Of a stretch of 7,561 nucleotides of DNA, positions 1-4,908 are shown piece after piece (positions within the stretch are counted from its first letter, which is position 1; every line of letters starts with the position of its first letter). A program made the position numbers and the translations under genes. The DNA comes from Betaproteobacteria bacterium (GTDB taxonomy: Bacteria > Pseudomonadota > Gammaproteobacteria > Burkholderiales > Rhodocyclaceae): contig JAPTVL010000312.1 in assembly GCA_028065725.1 (NCBI GenBank), forward strand, positions 1 to 7,561. Direction: 5' to 3'. The notes under the pieces were generated by a model, which was not told where the DNA came from, ran no database searches, and saw only the letters and a list, made by a program, of their open reading frames with translations.

Positions 1-63
1 GATGCCCAGTTTCTCGCCGCGGCGCTGCAGCCAGGCGTCATCACGCCACAGAGGCAGGCATGA
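1..63 (+). CDS. C-terminal end of an unknown gene (partial)
   Basis: Frame 1 is open from the window edge to a TGA at 61-63 and encodes about 20 residues ending in VITPQRQA. The stop overlaps the ATG of the next gene (60-62) in an ATGA junction, the arrangement repeated throughout this operon. That overlap is the main reason to call it the tail of a real gene. Too little is present to assign a family. Confidence 0.45.
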   Translation, partial: DAQFLAAALQPGVITPQRQA

Positions 64-302
64 ACAAGCCAAGCCAACCCTTCCGCCGCGTCCACGCCGT
101 CATGGCCATCATTGGCGCCATCCTCCAGCAGCATGGCCACGGCGCCAACGGCATGAGCCTCGCCCGCATGGAAGCGGCCAAGTACACCTCGCGCGGCCAC
201 GGCGGCAAACGCGCGCGCCATCCCACCGGCATCGCCTCCTGCAAACGCGCCGCGCGCAAAGCCCGCAACGTGCGCCGGAACCGCGCCGCCTGCCGCGCTT
301 GA
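60..302 (+). CDS. Small basic phage protein, unknown function
   Basis: An 80-residue protein starting MNKPSQPFRRVHAV. The start is supported by a purine-rich GAGG (51-54) just upstream and by the ATGA overlap with the preceding stop. It has a short hydrophobic stretch near residues 14-24 (VMAIIGAILQQ), a KYTSRGHGGKR segment in the middle and a very basic Arg/Ala-rich C-terminus. This suggests a nucleic-acid-associated or simply basic small phage protein, but I do not recognise a family. It is the first fully contained gene of the co-directional operon. Confidence 0.55.
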   Translation: MNKPSQPFRRVHAVMAIIGAILQQHGHGANGMSLARMEAAKYTSRGHGGKRARHPTGIASCKRAARKARNVRRNRAACRA

Positions 303-311
303 GCCTCAGCC

Positions 312-476
312 ATGCCCTGCCATCACGACTGCAACCAAGGCCGCCATTGCGACGGCTCCTGTCTCGACGACGCGCCACGCCCCGCCAGGGGCTTCGGCCC
401 CTTGAGCATGGCCGGCTGGTTCTGGCTCGTCTACCTGTGCTTCCTCGCGTTCCTCACCTGGGGAGTTTTCGCATGA
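312..476 (+). CDS. Small single-span membrane protein
   Basis: A 54-residue ORF. The first ~30 residues are polar and rich in Cys/His (MPCHHDCNQGRHCDGSC, three Cys and three His). They are followed by one clear hydrophobic segment (about residues 34-54, WFWLVYLCFLAFLTWGVFA) that runs to the C-terminus. This predicts a tail-anchored inner-membrane microprotein with a Cys/His-rich cytoplasmic head. Its TGA (474-476) overlaps the ATG of the next gene at 473. The function is unknown; small membrane proteins like this are common in phage early operons. Confidence 0.6.
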   Translation: MPCHHDCNQGRHCDGSCLDDAPRPARGFGPLSMAGWFWLVYLCFLAFLTWGVFA

Positions 477-772
477 ACACCATCCGCTTTCCAAGCCCCA
501 CGGCCAAGGCCGCGCCCATCGGCACCCGCTGCGAACGGCCCTCATGGTTCGAGCGCCGCACCGCCACCGAGTACCAGGCCCTCTACGCCGAACGCGGCAT
601 CAACGCCATCCACCCCGAGATGGTGAGCGACGCCGAGCGCCTGCAGCGCGCCCTCCTGCGCGCCGACGCACCGCCGCGCAACCGCGCCACGCGGGTGGAC
701 GCCGCCATCGGCTGGGCCTGCTTCGCCGGCATCCTCGTCATGGTCGCGCTGCTCGCCCTGCGCCTGCTATGA
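473..772 (+). CDS. Small C-terminal-anchored membrane protein
   Basis: 99 residues from ATG 473, preceded by a good Shine-Dalgarno GGGAG at 461-465 (7-base spacing) and joined by ATGA overlap to the previous gene. The same frame is open further upstream to base 2, but the ribosome site and overlap favour 473. The N-terminal 75 residues are polar (WFERRTATEYQALYAERGIN region, helical and charged). The last ~23 residues (AAIGWACFAGILVMVALLAL) form a hydrophobic membrane anchor. No family recognised. Two consecutive genes encoding C-terminally anchored small proteins suggest they may act together. Confidence 0.65.
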   Translation: MNTIRFPSPTAKAAPIGTRCERPSWFERRTATEYQALYAERGINAIHPEMVSDAERLQRALLRADAPPRNRATRVDAAIGWACFAGILVMVALLALRLL

Positions 773-996
773 GCGCCGCCATGGCCTACCCGCCGCTCAC
801 CGACGCCGAGCTGCTCGCCGCCGCCCGGCGCCTGCGCCTGCGCAACCCCGCTGCCGTGCTCGACCCCGCCCGCACCACGCTGCGACGCGCCGTCGCGGCG
901 GCCTGGTGGTCACTGCAGCGCATCGCCGACACCCGCATGCAGCGCTACCGCGAACGGCCCGACTTCAAGCGCATCGCGGCCGGAGACACGGAATGA
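769..996 (+). CDS. Small phage protein, unknown function
   Basis: 75 residues, starting at the ATG that overlaps the previous stop (769-772); an internal in-frame ATG at 781 is an alternative start. The sequence is helical and Arg/Ala-rich (DAELLAAARRLRLRNPAAVL, then a WWSLQRIADTRMQRYRERP segment). No membrane segment or catalytic motif can be seen. Its stop at 994-996 overlaps the ATG of the next gene at 993. Its reality rests on the tight overlaps on both sides. Confidence 0.55.
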   Translation: MSAAMAYPPLTDAELLAAARRLRLRNPAAVLDPARTTLRRAVAAAWWSLQRIADTRMQRYRERPDFKRIAAGDTE

Positions 997-1277
997 AAAC
1001 CGAGCAAAACCAGCTTGAACTCGCCATGCAATGCATCGCGCATCCGCTCAGCCGCGGAATCAGCGATATCGAGCAAACAGGCGAAGCCATGCTCGATCTC
1101 CTGCGTGAAAACGGGCAACTGCGCGCCTTCATCCGCCGCCTAACCCACCCGGAAGACCTCGGCCACGCCGTCACCCCCGAAGTTCGCCAACTCGCCGCAA
1201 AGGTGCTGCGCGGCGAGGTTTCTCCCCCTGCAGCGCCAACCACTCAGGAACCCACCCATGTCACAAAACCCCTATGA
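993..1277 (+). CDS. Small hypothetical phage protein
   Basis: 94 residues starting MKTEQNQLELAMQCIAHPLS. A GGAG at 982-985 lies 7 bases before the ATG. The protein is mostly amphipathic helix (EAMLDLLRENGQLRAFIRRL) with a proline/threonine-rich C-terminal tail that overlaps the start of the next gene by 20 bases. No known domain recognised. The overlap and the ribosome site make it a credible operon member. Confidence 0.6.
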   Translation: MKTEQNQLELAMQCIAHPLSRGISDIEQTGEAMLDLLRENGQLRAFIRRLTHPEDLGHAVTPEVRQLAAKVLRGEVSPPAAPTTQEPTHVTKPL

Positions 1278-1635
1278 CGCGCTCGAAACCCTGCCGGATC
1301 TGGACGCCGGACTGTTCGTGCGCAAACTCTCCCGCGCCATGGCCGACACCGCCATGGCCGTGGTCAGCCAGGACGGCCGCGCCAAAAAAGGCCGCGTCAC
1401 CATCACGCTCGACATCGAGCGCCTGAACGCCGACGGCACGCAAGTCAACGTCACCCACACGCTGGCCTACAGCCGCCCCACCAAGCGCGGCAAAGCCACC
1501 GAGGAAGACACCACGGCCACGCTCATGTACGTCGGCGGCAACGGCGCCATGACCCTGCTGCCGTTCAAACAAAACGACCTGTTCGGCAAAGCCGAAACAG
1601 CCCCGTCCACCGCATCACGCACCACGCAAGGCTAA
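1258..1635 (+). CDS. Hypothetical phage protein upstream of the DUF2303 gene
   Basis: 125 residues. An N-terminal helical part (LFVRKLSRAMADTAMAV) is followed by alternating beta-type segments (GRVTITLDIERLNADGTQVN, then VTHTLAYSRP) and a C-terminal LLPFKQNDLFG motif. The ATG at 1258 follows a weak AGGAA. It sits 5 bases before the DUF2303 gene, a position often held by a small conserved partner in phage genomes. I can name no biochemical role and see no metal or catalytic signature. Confidence 0.65.
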   Translation: MSQNPYDALETLPDLDAGLFVRKLSRAMADTAMAVVSQDGRAKKGRVTITLDIERLNADGTQVNVTHTLAYSRPTKRGKATEEDTTATLMYVGGNGAMTLLPFKQNDLFGKAETAPSTASRTTQG

Positions 1636-1640
1636 AACTC

Positions 1641-2453
1641 ATGGACTCCACCGCCATCAAAACCCTGCTGGAAACCGGCGCCGCGCAGGCCGCTCCAACG
1701 CTCGACGGCGCCGCGCTGGTCCCCAAAGACTGGGCCTACATCAGCACCGAGAAATTCCAGCATTTCCCCAGCCGCCATCGGCGCCGCTTCACCACCAAGC
1801 GCATGGCTGATTTCCTGGCGTATTGCCAGCCCCGTGTCGGCGGCGATTCCGCCATCTTCATCGCTCCCGACATCAGCAAGGTCATCGCCGTTCTGAACCA
1901 CGGTGACGTTCTCAATCCAGCATGGGGAGACGATACCGCAACGCTGGAGCTTGACTTCGCGCCGCAGTTCCAGGCGTTGCACAAGCTCATCGGCGGCGGA
2001 ACATCGCAGCAAGGCCTGATCGACTACCTCGAAGACTTCGCCGCGCCCGGCGGCTGCATCGAGGCCATCGACGTGGATGGCGCGACCTTCTCTGCCGCCG
2101 AAGCCATCACCGCCGTGCGCAAGGTCAGCATCGTGGCCAAAGCTTCCAGCACCACCGAAGTGCAAAACACACGGGCCGCGAAATCCAGCATGGAGGAAGT
2201 CGAAGCCTGTGGCGCAGGATATGCGCTCCCGGCCGCGCTGCGGTTTTCCGGCGAGGTTTTCCACGGCACCACGCCCCGCACGATTCATGTCCGCATCGCG
2301 CTGCTCACGTCATCCGACAAACCCGTGTTCATGCTGCGCATCCAGGGCTGGGATCTGCATAAAGAGGCGCTGGCCGCCGAAATCGAATCCCTCATTCGCG
2401 CGCGGCTCGAAGGCGTCAGCGTCTTCGTCGGCACCAGCGTTTTTGCCGGCTGA
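1641..2453 (+). CDS. DUF2303 (YfdQ-like) phage protein
   Basis: 270 residues. The pattern matches the DUF2303 family (E. coli prophage YfdQ): an N-terminal helix, a segment with HFPSRHRRRFTTKRMADF near residues 41-58, then IAPDISKVIAVLNHG (about 73-87) and the FAPQFQALHKLIGG region. A YLEDF segment follows (128-132 area), and the C-terminal half is beta-rich, ending in a strand/helix FMLRIQGWDLHKEAL region. The length is typical of the family. DUF2303 proteins are encoded in early/recombination-associated regions of temperate phages; their biochemical function is not established. An AAGG at 1628-1631 supplies a plausible ribosome site. Confidence 0.8.
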   Translation: MDSTAIKTLLETGAAQAAPTLDGAALVPKDWAYISTEKFQHFPSRHRRRFTTKRMADFLAYCQPRVGGDSAIFIAPDISKVIAVLNHGDVLNPAWGDDTATLELDFAPQFQALHKLIGGGTSQQGLIDYLEDFAAPGGCIEAIDVDGATFSAAEAITAVRKVSIVAKASSTTEVQNTRAAKSSMEEVEACGAGYALPAALRFSGEVFHGTTPRTIHVRIALLTSSDKPVFMLRIQGWDLHKEALAAEIESLIRARLEGVSVFVGTSVFAG

Positions 2454-2461
2454 ATCCACCC

Positions 2462-2701
2462 ATGTCGCGCGGCGCCTATACCCCAGCACCCGGAAGCCTC
2501 GCCGAGCGCGTGCTGGGATTTTTCCAAGCCAACCCCGACGAAGAACTCACCGTGCGCGACGTCGCCATCAAGTTCGGCGTGCCCTACAGCGCCGTGCCGG
2601 CGTGCCTGCAAGCGCCTATCAAGCGCAAGCTGCTCACGCGCTCCAAAACCAAGCCCTACGTCTACCGGCCAGCGGCCACAACCAAGGAAAAAACATCATG
2701 A
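2462..2701 (+). CDS. Small winged-helix/HTH-like protein
   Basis: 79 residues. The central part (LAERVLGFFQANPDEELTV, then RDVAIKFGVPYSAVPACLQ and an IKRKLL strand-turn) reads as helix, helix-turn-helix and wing. It resembles small winged-helix DNA-binding proteins in which DVAIKFGVPYSAV is the HTH and KPYVYRP the closing strand. It could be a small phage regulator, but no close family is recognised. The stop TGA overlaps the ATG of the MazG-like gene (2698-2701), so the two are probably translationally coupled. Confidence 0.65.
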   Translation: MSRGAYTPAPGSLAERVLGFFQANPDEELTVRDVAIKFGVPYSAVPACLQAPIKRKLLTRSKTKPYVYRPAATTKEKTS

Positions 2702-3099
2702 AATTCATATTCATACCAAACCCAGATCTAGTTGCCGAGGCCGCCGGTGTCCTCACCCGTCAATGCCACGGCCTCGCCGCATCGTCAGGCTGGTGGACAG
2801 ACATCAAAACCGGCGAAGACCTCTCCGGCAAGAAAAACATCCCCGAACTGCTTTGCCTCATCCTCAGCGACATCAGCGAAGCCATGGAAGGCCACCGCAA
2901 GGGCTTGATGGACGACAAGCTCCCGCATCGGCCCATGCTCGAAGTCGAACTCGCCGACGCCGCCATCCGCATTTTCGACATGGCCGGCGGCATGGGCCTC
3001 GATGTCGCCGGAGCCATCGCCGAAAAGCTCGCCTACAACGCCAAGCGCGCCGATCACAAGCCTGAAAACCGTGTGGCCGAGGGCGGCAAGAAATTCTGA
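2698..3099 (+). CDS. MazG-like nucleotide pyrophosphohydrolase
   Basis: 133 residues. It carries the metal-binding pattern of the all-alpha NTP pyrophosphohydrolase superfamily (EXXE-12 to 28-EXXD). I read E61-A-M-E64, then E84-L-A-D87, in the helices LSDISEAMEGHRKG and LEVELADAAIRIFDMAG; a DDKLP linker lies between them as in phage MazG-like proteins. Such enzymes hydrolyse (d)NTPs to NMP and pyrophosphate in the cytoplasm. In phages they are thought to sanitise or adjust nucleotide pools. The start at 2698 is supported by AAGGAAAA upstream and by the ATGA overlap. The exact substrate cannot be read from sequence. Confidence 0.8.
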   Translation: MKFIFIPNPDLVAEAAGVLTRQCHGLAASSGWWTDIKTGEDLSGKKNIPELLCLILSDISEAMEGHRKGLMDDKLPHRPMLEVELADAAIRIFDMAGGMGLDVAGAIAEKLAYNAKRADHKPENRVAEGGKKF

Positions 3100-3112
3100 T
3101 TGGCCTGCAACG

Positions 3113-3433
3113 ATGACCATGATTTATCTCAGCGGCCCCATGACGGGATTGCCCGGACACAATTTCCAAGCCTTTCATGCCGAAGCCGCCAGGCTTCGCG
3201 CGCTCGGCTACACCGTCATCAACCCAGCCGAAATCAACCACGCATGCCCAGGCAACTGGCATCAATGCCTGCGCGCCGATCTCAAAGCGCTGCTGGACTG
3301 CGATGCCATCGTGTTGCTGGATGGATGGGAGGCATCCCAGGGCGCGCACCTTGAGCTGCACGTCGCCCACCGCGTGGGCATTGAAATCTTTCACGCGCGC
3401 GTCGTCGCTCCTATCACCAAGGAGGTTCTATGA
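3113..3433 (+). CDS. DUF4406 / nucleoside deoxyribosyltransferase-like protein
   Basis: 106 residues. The N-terminus has IYLSGPMTGLPGHNF (residues 4-18), typical of DUF4406, a phage family in the nucleoside 2-deoxyribosyltransferase-like fold. Further on are GYTVINPAEI, a WHQCLRADLKALLDCDAIVL segment and DGWEASQGAHLELHVAHRVG, the usual core of the family. A nucleotide/nucleobase-related role is inferred from the fold; activity is unproven. ATG 3113 and ATG 3119 are both possible starts and neither has a strong ribosome site. The stop TGA (3431-3433) overlaps the start of DGR target gene 1, coupling the DGR to this phage operon. Confidence 0.8.
   Translation: MTMIYLSGPMTGLPGHNFQAFHAEAARLRALGYTVINPAEINHACPGNWHQCLRADLKALLDCDAIVLLDGWEASQGAHLELHVAHRVGIEIFHARVVAPITKEVL
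3419..3425 (+). promoter_or_regulatory. Strong Shine-Dalgarno for DGR target gene 1
   Basis: AAGGAGG, a full match to the anti-Shine-Dalgarno core, lies 4 bases before ATG 3430. It is the best ribosome site I see in the window, which suggests target 1 is translated well in its own right as well as by coupling from the overlapping DUF4406 gene. Confidence 0.75.
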
Positions 3434-4041
3434 AGTCTTCTAAAAATGAAATCGTGCCGCTGCTGGGTACAGCCATGGGCGGCGGTTTCTACGCCGGTCG
3501 AGTCGTCATCGACGGCAAGCCTTTCGCGCTGATCGTCGCGCCCAAAGCCGAGGGCCAGCTCGACCCGTCGATCTGGATTGCCCGCTACAAGGCCGTCCCT
3601 GGCGCCCGCAGCTACTGCGATGGTTTGGCCAACACCGAGGCGATGGCGGCCGCAGGAAGCGAGCTGGCGAAGCGGGCGCGTGGCCTAAGTATTGGCGGAC
3701 ACGCCGACTGGTACTTGCCCAGTCAGGACGAACTCGAAATCTGCTACCGCAACCTCAAGCCCAGCACTGGAAAAAACAGCTGCTGGGCTCGCAGCGGCAT
3801 CAACCTCAACTCGCTGCCGCAGGGCGCTCCCTACACGCCTGATAGCCCCGTGCAGACGCTGGCTGAGGCTTTCCGTGAAGGTGGACCCGAGGCCTTCGAC
3901 CTGGATGCCTACTGGTCGTCCACTCAGCACGTCTCGGTTTCTGACTCTGCCTGGCTCCAGAACTTCAGAAACGGCAACCAGGACAACTGGTACACGAGCA
4001 ACGAGCTTCCGGCCCGGGTCGTCCGCCGATTGCCTCTTTGA
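3430..4041 (+). CDS. DGR target protein 1, DUF1566 / C-type-lectin-like fold
   Basis: 203 residues, with no signal peptide or membrane segment. The domain resembles DUF1566 (Lcl-type, formylglycine-generating/C-type-lectin-like fold): a Cys/Ala region with ARSYCDGLAN (about 59-68), the signature GGHADWYLPSQDELEICYRN (about 89-108), then DAYWSST (159-165) leading into the variable region and ending in the ARVVRRL motif. The variable residues lie within H167-R200. Compared with the template-encoded sequence they include V170, S173, L176, D185, Y188, S190 and E192. In this fold the C-terminal variable loops form a ligand-binding surface. The start codon overlaps the DUF4406 stop and has a perfect AAGGAGG. 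Its ligand, and whether it is part of the virion, is unknown. Confidence 0.9.
   Translation: MKSSKNEIVPLLGTAMGGGFYAGRVVIDGKPFALIVAPKAEGQLDPSIWIARYKAVPGARSYCDGLANTEAMAAAGSELAKRARGLSIGGHADWYLPSQDELEICYRNLKPSTGKNSCWARSGINLNSLPQGAPYTPDSPVQTLAEAFREGGPEAFDLDAYWSSTQHVSVSDSAWLQNFRNGNQDNWYTSNELPARVVRRLPL
3929..4030 (+). repeat. DGR variable repeat 1 (VR1)
   Basis: Aligns without gaps to TR 5068-5169 (offset 1139). Within the 99-bp core the differences correspond to TR A5077 to T, A5086 to C, A5094 to C, A5095 to T, A5121 to G, A5130 to T, A5137 to G and A5142 to G. All are TR adenines; no G, C or T of TR is altered. The last 24 bases of the core are identical to TR, giving a GC-rich 3' anchor (initiation of mutagenic homing, IMH). 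VR1 ends 9 bases before the stop codon of target 1. Confidence 0.95.
4007..4032 (+). other. IMH-like 3' boundary of VR1
   Basis: The GC-rich end of VR1 (CTTCCGGCCCGGGTCGTCCG and on) is invariant among VR1, VR2 and TR, then diverges. Both VRs read GCCG(A/G)TTG where TR reads GCCAATCG. In the Bordetella phage BPP-1 DGR an equivalent IMH versus IMH* difference marks recipient and donor. The role here is by analogy. Confidence 0.65.
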
Positions 4042-4072
4042 TTCTTAGTCCTTTTTTGGGAGACCTAGCACC

Positions 4073-4525
4073 ATGTTCATCACCCTGGATTCGATCAAAG
4101 CCGAACACCTGCGGCTCGGCAACATCATCGCGCAGTACGAGGCGCAGGCCACAAAATGGGACCGACCCCTGGAGGTCTCGATTCCGAAGCTCGACAAGGG
4201 CGAGACCTGGGCTGGCGCGATCATCACCCTGTCGCGGCGCGAACACATCATTCTCATGCCCGATGTCCATGATGCCGCCGACTGGGGCGCGCAGATGAAC
4301 TGGGCCAAATCCATCGGCGGCGAGATGCCAGACCGCGTGGAGGGCGCTCTGCTGTACGCCGAGCTGAAAGATCAGTTCGAACCGACAGCCTACTGGCTCC
4401 GCGAACGACACGTCTCGGATTCTGACTATGCCTGGAGCCAGAACTTCAGCTACGGCTACCAGAGCTACTGGAGCACGAACGACAAGCTTCCGGCCCGGGT
4501 CGTCCGCCGGTTGGTTATTGAGTAA
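4073..4525 (+). CDS. DGR target protein 2, short DUF1566-like protein
   Basis: 150 residues, shorter than target 1 and little alike outside the variable end. Features are GETWAGAIITLSRREHIILMP (about 43-63), an AADWGAQMNWAKSIGG stretch and MPDRVEGALLYAELKDQF (85-102). The last corresponds to the LPxxxE..LLY element of DUF1566 domains. AYW (106-108) precedes the variable region H113-R146, and the protein ends ARVVRRLVIE. Diversified positions relative to the template are S122, S126, Y127, Y129, S131, Y132, S134 and D137, a set enriched in Tyr/Ser. A GGGAG about 10 bases before ATG 4073 is a usable ribosome site. No signal peptide. The ligand is unknown. Confidence 0.88.
   Translation: MFITLDSIKAEHLRLGNIIAQYEAQATKWDRPLEVSIPKLDKGETWAGAIITLSRREHIILMPDVHDAADWGAQMNWAKSIGGEMPDRVEGALLYAELKDQFEPTAYWLRERHVSDSDYAWSQNFSYGYQSYWSTNDKLPARVVRRLVIE
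4410..4511 (+). repeat. DGR variable repeat 2 (VR2)
   Basis: Aligns without gaps to TR 5068-5169 (offset 658). Core differences correspond to TR A5095 to G, A5108 to C, A5109 to T, A5115 to T, A5122 to G, A5124 to T, A5131 to G and A5139 to G, all at adenines of TR. The frame relative to TR is the same as for VR1, so AAC codons become TAC, AGC or GAC. VR2 ends 14 bases before the TAA of target 2. Confidence 0.95.
4488..4513 (+). other. IMH-like 3' boundary of VR2
   Basis: Same invariant GC-rich block as in VR1, followed by GGTTG. It shares the TTG ending with VR1 and differs from the TCG of TR (5169-5171). I see no convincing hairpin just downstream of the kind described after the BPP-1 IMH. 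Confidence 0.65.
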
Positions 4526-4541
4526 TTGATCCTTTCTCAGC

Positions 4542-4895
4542 ATGGCCATTCACACAAACTTGCCGATCTACCGGGATGCCTACAGGCTTTTCGACGTTGT
4601 CATGGAGCTACAGAAAAACATGCCCAGGGAGTTCAAGCCCAGCGTGGGATTCAAACTCCGTGACGAGTGCATCGAGATTCTGACTCTGGTCTTCCGCGCC
4701 AACACGATGCGGGACCGGGTCGGGCACCTCCTCGATCTGATCGAACACCTCAGCGTGGCCGAGCTTCTCCTGCGCTTCGCCTGCGACAAACGGCTGATCT
4801 CCAAGGCCCAATACGCAGCCGCGATCGAGCTCACAACGAATGTCGGCAAGCAAGCGAATGGATGGCGCCGCGCCGCAACGTCGCCCGCTTCATGA
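4542..4895 (+). CDS. avd: Avd-like DGR accessory protein (four-helix bundle)
   Basis: 117 residues, almost wholly helical. Helix 1 is about 8-26 (PIYRDAYRLFDVVMELQKNM), then a PREFKPSVGFKLRDE turn typical of the Avd/23S-rRNA-intervening-sequence family, then helices EILTLVFRAN, DRVGHLLDLIEHLSVAELLL and ISKAQYAAAIELTT. Length and pattern fit DGR accessory variability determinants. In BPP-1 such a protein forms a basic pentameric barrel that binds the RT and is required for cDNA synthesis. The gene lies between the second target and TR, the usual avd position. No strong Shine-Dalgarno is visible, so it may depend on coupling with target 2 (16-base gap). The C-terminal tail is short and basic. 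Confidence 0.88.
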   Translation: MAIHTNLPIYRDAYRLFDVVMELQKNMPREFKPSVGFKLRDECIEILTLVFRANTMRDRVGHLLDLIEHLSVAELLLRFACDKRLISKAQYAAAIELTTNVGKQANGWRRAATSPAS

Positions 4896-4908
4896 AGGTC
4901 AAGGCCCC

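Noticed and set aside
2..472. Upstream extension of the frame encoding the 473-772 protein
   Set aside because: The extension is Arg/Pro/His-rich shadow sequence over two other plausible genes; ATG 473 has a good ribosome site and a 4-base overlap.
1632..2288. Long minus-strand open frame opposite the DUF2303 gene
   Set aside because: Gly/Val/Ala-rich translation typical of the antisense of a GC-rich gene, with no recognisable domain; the + strand frame matches a known family.
2077..2697. Upstream extension of the MazG-like frame
   Set aside because: Overlaps the DUF2303 and HTH-like genes and has low-complexity basic translation; the family N-terminus and Shine-Dalgarno support 2698.
4028..4075. 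Possible BPP-1-type hairpin/cruciform after VR1, and a T6 run (about 4050-4056) as a terminator
   Set aside because: I found no stem of useful length between VR1 and the target 2 start; the T run is not preceded by a hairpin, and downstream genes continue in the same direction.
4512..4541. Possible hairpin after VR2 (ATTGAGTAAT)
   Set aside because: Only a 3-bp stem can form around a 4-base loop; too weak to call.
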